From: CAVDWX01 sp963612735
Lineage (GTDB): Bacteria; Bacillota_I; Bacilli_A; RFN20; CAG-826
Direction of reading: 5' to 3'
NCBI GenBank assembly: GCA_963612735.1
Contig: CAVDWX010000019.1
Coordinates: 1-35,431 of the forward strand
Length of the DNA stretch: 35,431 bases
The notes under the pieces were generated by a model. The model had not been told where the DNA came from. It saw nothing but the letters and a program-made list of their open reading frames with translations, and made no database searches. The translations under genes and the position numbers were made by a program. Shown here in pieces: positions 14,466 to 21,758 of the stretch. Each line of letters starts with the position of its first letter. The first letter of the stretch is position 1.

Positions 14466-15320
14466 CTAATGTTTTGAATAGATTGTTAAGTAATGTTTTA
14501 AACTCTTGATGACGACATCGCCTTTAGGGCCTTGTTCACCATCGATATCCCAATAATCTAAGCTATTAGAGGAGAGGTAAACTTCTTCAATATTATAATG
14601 TTTCACTCTTCTTCTAAAAAATAGATAAGTGATAAGCGAATTAAAAATGGAAGGGCGAGATAAAAATAAATCGAATTTCCCATCAGTAATAATTGACTTA
14701 GGATTGATTTTAAATCCTCCAATGTTTGTACCATTCATTATTAAGATGAAGGGCGTTTTAAAATTAATGACATTACCATTACTAAATTTGGCGTAACCTT
14801 CAACATTTATTGGCTTAAATATGGATGGAATAGCCTTAAAATAATAGGCAAGTGCACCGAGATATTTCTTATCCTTTACTTCGGTCGTATAAGGGATATC
14901 AGCGTATGCTCCAATCGCCGCCGCAAAAACAAAACATCGATCATTTATCGAACAAATATCAAAGGCTGTTGTCTTGCCATTTTTAATGATTTTGACCGCC
15001 TTTTTGATATTTCTCGTAATTCCAAAGTTTTTCGCAGCGTCATTAACAGTTCCACTTGGAATAATGCCTAAAATTGGTCTATTTTCTTTTCCTAATAAGG
15101 CATTGGCAACAATGTTAAAGGTTCCATCTCCACCCGCGAATAATAAAGAATCATATTTTCCACACGATTCTTTACACAATGAAATGAGATGTTCTTCGCT
15201 TTTAGAAGCAACAATATCTAAAACATCAAAACAAGGCGATAATTCCTTTTTGATGCAATCTAATCTTTTAATGATTTTTCCTTTTCCTGATGATGAATTA
15301 TAAATAAAAAGTGCTTTCAT
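14466..15320 (-). CDS. Diacylglycerol/lipid kinase (DAGK catalytic family)
   Basis: 284 residues from ATG at 15320 (MKALFIYNSSSGKG). The nucleotide-binding motif GGDGT is at 63-67, and IPSGTVNDAAKNFGI (87-101) is the family's second conserved block (LPxGTxNDFA in most members). DICSINDRCFVFAAAIGAYAD and DGKFDLFLSRP also fit the fold. In Gram-positive bacteria such enzymes (DgkB/YegS/BmrU family) phosphorylate diacylglycerol or related lipids at the membrane, for example to recycle the diacylglycerol released in cell-envelope synthesis. Which lipid this one uses is unknown. An in-frame reading can be extended 44 codons upstream, but those codons lie in tRNA-Glu. The ribosome-binding site is weak. 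Confidence 0.85.
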   Translation of the reverse strand: MKALFIYNSSSGKGKIIKRLDCIKKELSPCFDVLDIVASKSEEHLISLCKESCGKYDSLLFAGGDGTFNIVANALLGKENRPILGIIPSGTVNDAAKNFGITRNIKKAVKIIKNGKTTAFDICSINDRCFVFAAAIGAYADIPYTTEVKDKKYLGALAYYFKAIPSIFKPINVEGYAKFSNGNVINFKTPFILIMNGTNIGGFKINPKSIITDGKFDLFLSRPSIFNSLITYLFFRRRVKHYNIEEVYLSSNSLDYWDIDGEQGPKGDVVIKSLKHYLTIYSKH

Positions 15321-15370
15321 GCACTTATTATCTATCAAATTACCATAAATTGATATAGTTAGTGTAAATT

Positions 15371-15445
15371 TGGTGATCCCACCGAGAATCGAACTCGGGA
15401 TTAGACCTTGAGAGGGTCTCGTCTTAACCTCTTGACCATGGGACC
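15371..15445 (-). tRNA. tRNA-Glu (anticodon CTC)
   Basis: A 75-base cloverleaf with acceptor GGTCCCA/TGGGATC and encoded ACCA. The anticodon stem AGACC/GGTCT holds the loop CTCTCAA, so the anticodon is CTC, reading GAG. The D arm TGGTCAAGAGG and T loop GTTCGATTC are typical of tRNA-Glu. It starts 31 bases past the gltX stop on the same strand and is probably co-transcribed with its cognate synthetase. Confidence 0.93.
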
Positions 15446-15476
15446 GCACCAAGAATTATACACTAAGCTTATGTAT

Positions 15477-17144
15477 TTATAATAAGGAAATAACAAAATT
15501 AAGACGTCGATGGCATTCTTCAATGCCTAAAACTTTCATCACGTAATATAAATTAGGTGAATTCTTACGAGTGGTAATAGCAATTCTAAGCATTTCGGCA
15601 ACATCGCTTACGCTTCCAACATAAGATTCAGGATTAGCTTTATATAATTTGCCGTTAGGAGCAAATTGATGTCTTTCGCCAATTTCTTTGATCTTGCTAA
15701 ACCAAGTTTGTTCATCCACGTCGAGAGAGAGTTCATCTTTTATATCGAGTAAAACACTTTTAATGATAGAAGAAGAAAACTTCTCGTTGAATTTAATTTC
15801 TTTTGGAGCAATTTCATCATATAAATCATTGTAGAAGAAATCGATTAAAGTATCGAGATTGCCAAGCTTTTCATAATCTTTTCGAGGATTTTCTTTTTCT
15901 CTTTCAATATTCATGATTTCCATAAAATATGAATGCGAACGATTGATTAACGAAAGTAATGTAGGATTATATTTAGTGGCATAATCAAGAGCTAAAGAAA
16001 GAATCTCTTCCTTGGTCTTTCTTGCTAATATCTCTCTAGAAAAGAAATTAAGCTTTCCAATATCGAACAAAGCGCCATCTAAACTCATCTTGGAGAATGA
16101 AAACATAAATTCATCCATATTCTTAAATTTATGAGCAAAAATCCATTCCTCAAAATTAGAATTAGCAATCGTCATCAAATACATGATTAATGCTTCTGTC
16201 GGATAGCCATCCTTTAAGAAGAATGAGACCGCTGCTTCGCTATCTAATCGTTTAGATAATTTACGTTTATGACCGTTTTCATCTAATTTTTGAATAACGG
16301 GAAGGTGTGCAAACAACGGAGGCTGCCAAGAAAGGGTTTGAAATAATTCTAAATGAATAGGTAAAGAAGCAATCCATTCTTCGCCTCTTATCACGGTTGT
16401 AGTTCTCATGAAGTGATCGTCAACCACATGGGCAAAATGATATGTCGGTAAGCCATCGCTTTTATAAATAACTACATCTTGATCATTTTGAGCAATTTCA
16501 AAGTTACCATGAACTAAATCATGGACTTTAATTTTTCTAATGTGGTTACCGCTTGACTTGAATCTAATGACATATGGAAGACCACTTTTAATCTTTTCAT
16601 ATCTTTCGAAATTGGTAAGGAATCGACATTTAGCGAATTGTCCGTAATATCCAGGAAGAATCTTATTTTTTTCTTGAATACCTCTAATTGTAGATAAATC
16701 TTCAGTGGTACAAAAACAAGGATATGCTCTACCCATTTTCAAAAGGTGTTTAATAACGACTTTATAAATATAAGCACGTTTAGATTGAACATAAGGTCCA
16801 TAACTTCCCACTTCTTTATCGCCAAGATATCCTTCATCCGGAACGATATTAAAAAGATGAAGTTGTTCTAACAATTCTTTACCAGAACCTTCGATTTCTC
16901 GTTTAGTGTCAGTATCTTCTAATCTCACAAAAAAGACACCATTAGTTTGACTAGCGACCTTTTTAGCAATCATTGAAGTAAATAAAGAACCAGTATGCAA
17001 AAATCCAGTCGGTGAAGGAGCAAACCTTGTCACTTCTGCACCTTCAGGTAAATTTCTAATCGGGAATCTTTTTTCTAATTCTTCAATAGTTTCTGTTACT
17101 TCTGGAAAGATTAATTCGGCGATTTGTTCATTGCTAATATCCAT
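15477..17144 (-). CDS. gltX: Glutamate-tRNA ligase
   Basis: 555 residues. It is a class I synthetase of the GluRS type that charges tRNA-Glu, and in many Bacillota also tRNA-Gln for later amidation. The HIGH-type motif FAPSPTGFLHTGSL is at 41-54, RLEDTD follows, the zinc-site-like CFCTTED lies in the acceptor-binding region, and GHKRKLSKR is the KMSKS-type loop. It carries about 35 extra residues before the family's usual start and is longer than the common 470-490 residue form. CCAAGGAGGAAGAAG precedes the ATG at 17144. A tRNA-Glu(CTC) gene follows 31 bases downstream. Confidence 0.93.
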   Translation of the reverse strand: MDISNEQIAELIFPEVTETIEELEKRFPIRNLPEGAEVTRFAPSPTGFLHTGSLFTSMIAKKVASQTNGVFFVRLEDTDTKREIEGSGKELLEQLHLFNIVPDEGYLGDKEVGSYGPYVQSKRAYIYKVVIKHLLKMGRAYPCFCTTEDLSTIRGIQEKNKILPGYYGQFAKCRFLTNFERYEKIKSGLPYVIRFKSSGNHIRKIKVHDLVHGNFEIAQNDQDVVIYKSDGLPTYHFAHVVDDHFMRTTTVIRGEEWIASLPIHLELFQTLSWQPPLFAHLPVIQKLDENGHKRKLSKRLDSEAAVSFFLKDGYPTEALIMYLMTIANSNFEEWIFAHKFKNMDEFMFSFSKMSLDGALFDIGKLNFFSREILARKTKEEILSLALDYATKYNPTLLSLINRSHSYFMEIMNIEREKENPRKDYEKLGNLDTLIDFFYNDLYDEIAPKEIKFNEKFSSSIIKSVLLDIKDELSLDVDEQTWFSKIKEIGERHQFAPNGKLYKANPESYVGSVSDVAEMLRIAITTRKNSPNLYYVMKVLGIEECHRRLNFVISLL

Positions 17145-17171
17145 AAATCTTCTTCCTCCTTGGAAATTATA

Positions 17172-17199
17172 TTGCAAAAGCAATTTCTTTTGCTATAAT
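17172..17199 (+). promoter_or_regulatory. Promoter of tRNA-Gly (extended -10)
   Basis: TTGCAA (17172-17177), a 16-base spacer, and a perfect TATAAT (17194-17199) preceded by TGC, an extended -10 element. It ends 30 bases before the tRNA 5' end. The spacer contains a 7-bp inverted repeat GCAAAAG/CTTTTGC (17174-17193). The element lies within the upstream region of the divergent gltX. Confidence 0.75.
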
Positions 17200-17229
17200 A
17201 ATTAAGCATTTGTTAAAAAAAAACAATGT

Positions 17230-17303
17230 GCAGGTGTAGTTCAGTGGTAGAACACTACCTTGCCAAGGTAGTTATGCGAGTTCGATTCTCGTCACCTGCT
17301 CCA
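17230..17303 (+). tRNA. tRNA-Gly (anticodon GCC)
   Basis: A 74-base cloverleaf with acceptor GCAGGTG/CACCTGC, discriminator T and encoded CCA. The anticodon stem CTACC/GGTAG encloses TTGCCAA, so the anticodon is GCC. The D arm (TAGTTCAGTGGTAGAAC) and T loop (GTTCGATTC) are canonical. It is a single-gene transcript between a strong promoter and a terminator. Confidence 0.95.
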
Positions 17304-17315
17304 ACATTCAAAAGG

Positions 17316-17336
17316 CTCGATGATATCGAGTTTTTT
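17316..17336 (+). terminator. Terminator of tRNA-Gly
   Basis: The stem CTCGAT/ATCGAG with GAT loop (17316-17330) is followed by T6, starting 13 bases past the tRNA CCA. Its T tract overlaps the stop codon of the convergent NERD-like gene by 2 bases. Confidence 0.8.
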
Positions 17337-17967
17337 ATTTATCTTTTATCTTCTTATTAAGTTTATAAATGGCTCCGACAGCGTGTTCGAGTTGTTTGCT
17401 ATTAATTGAAGGGATGTTTCTTGATTCAATAGCCTTAATCAAAGCAGAGAGATTTTTTAATTGCATAATATAAAACTGTTTTGAATTACTTTTTAATGAA
17501 ATATGACAAGAATTATTGACTAAAGTTATTCCAATCATCAAAGATCCATCAACCGCAATTTTCATCGATAATCGAGATAATAAATTTTTAGATTGTTGAA
17601 TTGGATTATCGGTATATTGCTTAGTTCCTTTTTTAGAAAAATAAACAAAAGAAGCATCATCGTAATTACCGCTTAAATCACCTTCGTAATAGCTATCATT
17701 AATTAAATAGATGAATTTATCGCCAAAGATGATGTGATCAATATGACCCATTTTTTTATCATCCATATCAAATGAATAATCGTTAATTAAATAATAATCA
17801 TTATATAAAACAAATTTATAAATCTTCTTATAACAAATGTTTTTAAAATGATGTTTCACATAAACCCGATAAAAGAAAAAGATGCAAATAATCGCAATGA
17901 TAATAAATAGCAAAATAGAAGTAAAAATGATGAAAAAAGATTGTGGTTTAGATAATAATATAATCAT
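17335..17967 (-). CDS. Membrane-anchored NERD-like domain protein
   Basis: 210 residues. One membrane segment (about 10-34) is followed by a cytoplasmic-type domain. The pattern MGHIDHIIFGDKFIYLINDSYYEGDLSG resembles the NERD domain core (HIDHIVISxxGIFVIETKNYxGxIxG), and NPIQQSKNLLSRLSMKI fits the later NERD helix. The acidic and Lys residues expected in the putative nuclease site (ETKN) are replaced by INDS here, so nuclease activity is doubtful. It is the last gene of the cdaA operon and overlaps the RDD gene by 4 bases (ATGA). The function is unknown; NERD domains occur in proteins linked to nucleic acids or signalling. Confidence 0.65.
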   Translation of the reverse strand: MIILLSKPQSFFIIFTSILLFIIIAIICIFFFYRVYVKHHFKNICYKKIYKFVLYNDYYLINDYSFDMDDKKMGHIDHIIFGDKFIYLINDSYYEGDLSGNYDDASFVYFSKKGTKQYTDNPIQQSKNLLSRLSMKIAVDGSLMIGITLVNNSCHISLKSNSKQFYIMQLKNLSALIKAIESRNIPSINSKQLEHAVGAIYKLNKKIKDK

Positions 17968-18416
17968 AATAAATCCACCACCTTCGTGTAAGTAAAGACG
18001 TCATAAAAGGTCTGACTTTTATCGTTAATAAAGATGAGAAGAATATTGCCCACTAGTGCTAAACCTAATGATAATAGTGTTGTTAATATTGAAAAAACCT
18101 CTCTTAATATAATTCGACCAATGCTGAGTTCTTTGTAATTGGATGAAGATAATCCTAAATTAAATAAACGCATTCCTAATGTTGCTTTCCAAGATGAAGC
18201 AAGCATTGTGGTAAACAAAAAAATAGATACTAAAATTGCACCAATAAGCATCGCTACTAAAAAAAGAATAGCATTTATAGTAGAAGCTCCACTCTGAACT
18301 GTTTTAATTAAATTAAGTAGCGGATAAATAAGGAAAAAAGAAAAAATAATCGTCGTTACTAATAAGTCTAATAAATAAGCAAATAATCTTCGTAAAGCAA
18401 AATAATCCTTTTTCAT
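17964..18416 (-). CDS. RDD family membrane protein
   Basis: 150 residues. The N-terminus FALRRLFAYLLDLLVTTIIF carries the Arg-Asp spacing of the RDD family. Hydrophobic segments follow at about 18-38, 45-70 and 115-135, and the inner motif SSWKATLGMRLFNLGL is the typical RDD loop (ATxGKxLxGL). RDD proteins are small integral membrane proteins, some shown to act in ion transport, but most have no assigned role. It sits between a NUDIX gene and a NERD-like gene, with its start touching the upstream stop. Confidence 0.85.
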   Translation of the reverse strand: MKKDYFALRRLFAYLLDLLVTTIIFSFFLIYPLLNLIKTVQSGASTINAILFLVAMLIGAILVSIFLFTTMLASSWKATLGMRLFNLGLSSSNYKELSIGRIILREVFSILTTLLSLGLALVGNILLIFINDKSQTFYDVFTYTKVVDLL

Positions 18417-19024
18417 CAGTCAAATATTGTTTCGCCGTTTTTGGCGGCATTTATCATTCTTAAAAGTTCATCCATCGTCGTTTTTGCGGAGATAGGCGGT
18501 AAGTTAGAGATATCAAAGAAATTAACATCATCCGTTTCATATTCATGTTCCCCTAATTTTGAAACTAATTTGCCTTCAAAAACAGCTACGTAATTAGGAA
18601 TTGAAGTCGGAGCGATAAAAGGAGTGCGGTTAAGTAAACCCACTAAACGGATAATTTCTACTTCCGCTCCCGCTTCTTGCATACATTCATTTTTAGCGGT
18701 TTGAGAAGGAGAATCATATAAATCACACCATCCTCCCGGAAGAGAATAGGTATGACTCACCGCTTCTCTAACAAGTAATACTTTAGTTTTATCTTCATTA
18801 AAAATAACCGTTCTAGCGGAAATATTAGGAGTCGGATAAACATGCTTTTCAAAATAATTAGGTCGATCAAATTTAACGGAAGTAAAATCTTCTAAGAATT
18901 GCTTAGATAATTCATTGATTTCATTATAATTTGTTAAAGCATATGGATCTTTTGAATATACTAAACCAATTTTAGCGATAGCTTGTATTTTTAAAATATA
19001 ATCATAAATTTCTTTGCTATCCAT
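18416..19024 (-). CDS. NUDIX hydrolase with N-terminal NUDIX-associated domain
   Basis: 202 residues. The N-terminal helical region (1 to about 55; IQAIAKIGLVYSKDPYALTNYNEI) matches the small domain that precedes NUDIX in ADP-sugar or UDP-X type hydrolases (PF12535-like). The NUDIX fold follows, with the box at 97-120: GGWCDLYDSPSQTAKNECMQEAG. This box departs from the consensus GX5EX7REUXEEXGU: Asp or Ser replaces the first Glu region and Asn replaces Arg, while Glu113 and Glu117 remain. The substrate is unknown, likely a nucleoside diphosphate derivative. ATG at 19024 lies 4 bases past the cdaA stop and uses GAAGAAG as ribosome-binding site. Adjacency to cdaA raises a link to nucleotide signalling, unproven. 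Confidence 0.85.
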   Translation of the reverse strand: MDSKEIYDYILKIQAIAKIGLVYSKDPYALTNYNEINELSKQFLEDFTSVKFDRPNYFEKHVYPTPNISARTVIFNEDKTKVLLVREAVSHTYSLPGGWCDLYDSPSQTAKNECMQEAGAEVEIIRLVGLLNRTPFIAPTSIPNYVAVFEGKLVSKLGEHEYETDDVNFFDISNLPPISAKTTMDELLRMINAAKNGETIFD

Positions 19025-19028
19025 ATCA

Positions 19029-19817
19029 TTAATCTTCTTCGTTAACCCCATCCATATAATTTTCAAAAACACGCAAGAAATTATCTTGTGAAACTGATTC
19101 TAAAGTGCCATTAACTGCGAAAGAAATACGGCCTGTTTCTTCTGAAACTACTACCGTAATAGCATCGCATATTTCAGAAATCCCGATAGCAGCACGGTGT
19201 CTAGAACCATATTTTCCAGCGAATGGTTTAGTGGTTGGAGTAAAGAAAACACTAGCGGCGATAATCTCATTACCATGAATGATAACCGCTCCATCGTGAA
19301 GTCTCGTTCCTGGATAAAAAATGGTAGTTAGTAATTCCGCAGAAACTGGTGCATTAACCGGAACACCATTCTTGATAATATCTTTTAATGAAGTATTTTT
19401 TTCAAAAGTAATAAGAGCACCAATTTTAGATTTAGAAAGAGAAATAACAGCGGTTTCAATTATTTTGTATAATTCCTTGCGATCATATATCTTTTCCACT
19501 CCAAAATGAGCCACTTTAGCGGATAATCTTTTGAATGGATTTGCTAAAAATAAGCGCAAATCCCCAAGATTTGTAAATAAGCAGACAGTTAAACCCACAG
19601 TCGTTAAGCAACAAATAACAGTAGTGACAATAGGTAAATCAAATAAGTAAGAAAGGTTAACTAAAACATAGGAAGTAGATAAGAAAATAAAAGCCGTTTT
19701 TCTTTTGACGATTTTGAAAAACATAAAATATAAAAAGCCATATACCAAAGCAATGATGACAAAAGTTAAAATCATATTGACTAAGCCAACACTATTATCT
19801 TCCCATATAAATCTCAT
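19029..19817 (-). CDS. cdaA: Diadenylate cyclase CdaA (c-di-AMP synthase)
   Basis: 262 residues. Three N-terminal membrane helices (about 12-35, 40-60, 63-82) precede the DAC catalytic domain. The active-site DGA is at 175-177 (RLHDGAVIIHG) and RHR at 206-208 (GSRHRAAIGIS). The enzyme condenses two ATP into c-di-AMP at the membrane, controlling potassium and osmolyte balance and cell-wall homeostasis. The usual partner genes cdaR and glmM are absent: it heads an operon with NUDIX, RDD and NERD-like genes. TTAGGAGGTAACGTC precedes the ATG, and an extended -10 promoter fits at 19865-19893. Confidence 0.95.
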   Translation of the reverse strand: MRFIWEDNSVGLVNMILTFVIIALVYGFLYFMFFKIVKRKTAFIFLSTSYVLVNLSYLFDLPIVTTVICCLTTVGLTVCLFTNLGDLRLFLANPFKRLSAKVAHFGVEKIYDRKELYKIIETAVISLSKSKIGALITFEKNTSLKDIIKNGVPVNAPVSAELLTTIFYPGTRLHDGAVIIHGNEIIAASVFFTPTTKPFAGKYGSRHRAAIGISEICDAITVVVSEETGRISFAVNGTLESVSQDNFLRVFENYMDGVNEED

Positions 19818-19864
19818 GACGTTACCTCCTAATTAAAGCAAAAATAGTTGTTTTGCACTATTAA

Positions 19865-19893
19865 ATATTAGCAATGTGAAATCGATTTTTCAA
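19865..19893 (-). promoter_or_regulatory. Putative cdaA operon promoter
   Basis: On the minus strand, TTGAAA (19888-19893), a 17-base spacer, and TAATAT (19865-19870) preceded by TGC, giving an extended -10 feature. It lies 47 bases upstream of the cdaA start. The gap also holds an A-rich stretch after the TerB-like gene with no clear hairpin. Confidence 0.55.
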
Positions 19894-19937
19894 TAATGCA
19901 TACGCGCGAAAACTAAAAAATAAACAAAAATAAAAAG

Positions 19938-20495
19938 TTATTCGTCCTTCATCATCGTTTCAACAAATTGATTAAAAGGTAAATACGTATCAACTTTTTC
20001 ATCTAAGAAGCAAGTAATAAGGTTATATTCTTTTTCATCTATTTCACCATCGCCATACGTTGTAATGATGCATAGAGCAAAAATAAAATCTTCATAAATC
20101 GTTTCATTATTATCTTTAGAATATTCATCGATGATATGCCTTAAATTAACTAAAATACCAATCGATTCATTGATCGATTTTTCAATTATTGGGCGAGTTA
20201 ATAAAGTTTCCATCTCATTTTTAGAAATAGGTTTAACTTCCAATAAATCAGTCAATTTTAAATAAATATTATATTCATCATCGCTTATAACTTTATCAGC
20301 ACCAATAAGAACGATTAATATCACTTGAAGAAGGTGATTAGGCATATCAGAGCCACCATTGATGGAACAAAGCAAATTATATAATGAAGACATATTCCTT
20401 ATTGGAAAAGAAAATTCAATTTCATTGTGTCTATCTCTAACAATATAAAAAAGCTCAGTTAAATTGATGGGAAGATATTGTTTTACTTTTTCCAT
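19938..20495 (-). CDS. TerB-like tandem-motif protein, copy 1
   Basis: 185 residues, cytoplasmic, mainly helical. Two acidic motifs recur: ADKVISDDE (66-74) and GDGEIDEKE (148-156). Each follows a hydrophobic helix, as in TerB/DjlA-N type domains (ADGxIxxxE). The paralog at 21759-22286 has the same motifs at 66-74 and 142-150, so both are double-TerB-like proteins of one family. TerB domains bind metal or act as interaction modules in membrane-linked stress complexes; what this pair does is unknown. The gene starts 3 bases past the stop of the winged-helix-like gene, with GGAGATAAC as ribosome-binding site. It is an unnamed family as far as I can tell. Confidence 0.7.
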   Translation of the reverse strand: MEKVKQYLPINLTELFYIVRDRHNEIEFSFPIRNMSSLYNLLCSINGGSDMPNHLLQVILIVLIGADKVISDDEYNIYLKLTDLLEVKPISKNEMETLLTRPIIEKSINESIGILVNLRHIIDEYSKDNNETIYEDFIFALCIITTYGDGEIDEKEYNLITCFLDEKVDTYLPFNQFVETMMKDE

Positions 20496-20498
20496 AGT

Positions 20499-20897
20499 TT
20501 AGTTATCTCCAATAAACGCAATTGCGGGTTTTTCTTTTGCGTCACTCTTTTTAAATTTAGGGGAATGAATAGAATAATAAGATGATAAATAATCAAGGCC
20601 AAAATCCGACAATTTTAAATAAAATGTTTGATTAACAGTATCGAATATTTCTTCTAAATAATGGCTATTTTTAAGTCTTGCACACATTAATGCAATCTTT
20701 TTAGCAGAGTAAGAAGTTAATGTTTGATAGGTTGGACAATATCGAAATGTAAAATAAATATCTTCAACTGATCCTAATAAAATTTTATAAACTCCATACG
20801 CTTGAGGATAATAGCCCAAATCATTTAAAAATTTGACAGTTACTAATATTTTTATATGTGAGAATTGCAGTTCGTCATTTTTATTGCTTTTTGCCAT
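20499..20897 (-). CDS. Small winged-helix-like protein of unknown function
   Basis: 132 residues, basic at the start and Lys-rich at the end, with no signal peptide or membrane segment. The core IALMCARLKNSHYLEEIFDTVNQTFYLKLSDFGLDYL has the helix-wing-helix look of a winged-helix domain: a recognition-type helix, a beta hairpin, and a trailing helix with the DxGxxYL end common in PadR, MarR and RQC-type folds. DNA binding is plausible but not shown. It is the first gene of a two-gene unit with the TerB-like gene and is divergent from deoD. An inverted repeat lies in the shared upstream region. Confidence 0.6.
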   Translation of the reverse strand: MAKSNKNDELQFSHIKILVTVKFLNDLGYYPQAYGVYKILLGSVEDIYFTFRYCPTYQTLTSYSAKKIALMCARLKNSHYLEEIFDTVNQTFYLKLSDFGLDYLSSYYSIHSPKFKKSDAKEKPAIAFIGDN

Positions 20898-20905
20898 AAT
20901 CGTTC

Positions 20906-20938
20906 ACTCAATAACTTTATCACAATACTTTATTGAGT
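20906..20938. promoter_or_regulatory. Inverted repeat in the deoD/winged-helix divergent region (candidate operator)
   Basis: Perfect 9-bp arms ACTCAATAA (20906-20914) and TTATTGAGT (20930-20938) with a 15-base spacer. The right arm overlaps the likely deoD -35 box, and the left arm lies just before the winged-helix gene. It has no T tract, so it looks more like a protein-binding site than a terminator. The binding factor is unknown. Confidence 0.5.
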
Positions 20939-20962
20939 TAAAAAAAATATTTAGGGTAAAAT
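20933..20962 (+). promoter_or_regulatory. Putative deoD promoter
   Basis: TTGAGT (20933-20938), an 18-base spacer, and TAAAAT (20957-20962), 35 bases before the ATG. AGGAGAACTTAGAT is the ribosome-binding region. The -35 box is part of the right arm of the inverted repeat at 20906-20938. Confidence 0.55.
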
Positions 20963-20997
20963 ATAAAAGGAAATTATCCCAATAGGAGAACTTAGAT

Positions 20998-21729
20998 ATG
21001 TCAACACTTCATATAAATGCCAAGAAAGGCGATTTTGCAAACATCGTTTTAATGCCAGGCGATCCTTTAAGAGCAAAATGGATTGCGGAAACTTACCTTC
21101 ATAATGTTAAAGAAGTGACTAACGTCAGAAGCATGCTTGGCTTTACCGGTTATACCAAAAACGGAAAAAGAATCTCTGTCATGGCTTCAGGTATGGGTCA
21201 ACCCTCCATCGGTATTTATTCTCATGAATTATTTACCGGTTATGACGTCGAAGCCATTATTAGAGTAGGGACATGCGGTTCATATCAAGAAGATATCGAT
21301 TTATTCGATGTTTTAGTATGTACTGGCGCTTGTACAGATAGCAACTGGATGAGTCAATATGATTTAGGTGGGACATTCTCAGCGATTGCCGATTTTAGCC
21401 TAGCGGAATCAGCTATTAACGCTGCTCGAAAAGCCAATATTAAATGGCACGCTGGTAACATCTTATCCGCGGATATATTCTACGATTACAATCCTGATAC
21501 TTGGAAGAAATGGGCAAAGCTAGGAGTAATGGGCGTAGAAATGGAATCATATGCCCTATACGCTAACGCCGCAGCTTTACATAAAAAAGCTTTATGCATG
21601 TTAACGGTGACTGATAATTTTACAAAAAGCGAACAAAAAGCGACACCAGAACAACGAGCATATGGCTTAGGAAAAATGATAGAACTCGCTATTGAGGTTG
21701 CAGAAAAATACGCTAAAGAAAGCGAATAA
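20998..21729 (+). CDS. deoD: Purine nucleoside phosphorylase DeoD-type
   Basis: 243 residues, near the normal 235-239. The start STLHINAKKGDFA includes His5, which reaches across the dimer to the neighbouring active site. MPGDPLRAK carries Gly and Arg phosphate contacts, NVRSMLGFTG a further phosphate Arg, VGTCGSY follows, MGVEMESYAL has the Glu-Met-Glu ribose motif, and VTDNF has the catalytic Asp. The enzyme phosphorolyses purine nucleosides and deoxynucleosides to free base and sugar-1-phosphate for salvage. It is a single plus-strand gene between minus-strand TerB-like genes, with its own promoter and terminator. The usual companions deoB, deoC and nucleoside transporters are not in the window. 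Confidence 0.95.
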   Translation: MSTLHINAKKGDFANIVLMPGDPLRAKWIAETYLHNVKEVTNVRSMLGFTGYTKNGKRISVMASGMGQPSIGIYSHELFTGYDVEAIIRVGTCGSYQEDIDLFDVLVCTGACTDSNWMSQYDLGGTFSAIADFSLAESAINAARKANIKWHAGNILSADIFYDYNPDTWKKWAKLGVMGVEMESYALYANAAALHKKALCMLTVTDNFTKSEQKATPEQRAYGLGKMIELAIEVAEKYAKESE

Positions 21730-21731
21730 AG

Positions 21732-21754
21732 ATGAGGCTAGTCCTCATTTTTTT
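21732..21754 (+). terminator. deoD terminator
   Basis: ATGAGG/CCTCAT stem (21732-21737 and 21743-21748) with a 5-base loop, followed by a T7 run, immediately after the stop codon. It sits between the convergent ends of deoD and the TerB-like copy 2 and may also slow minus-strand transcription. Confidence 0.85.
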
Positions 21755-21758
21755 ATCA

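Noticed and set aside
15321..15452. An in-frame extension of the lipid kinase by 44 codons
   Set aside because: The extra codons are the tRNA-Glu(CTC) gene read as protein. The family N-terminus (KALFIYNSSSGKG) starts at the ATG at 15320.
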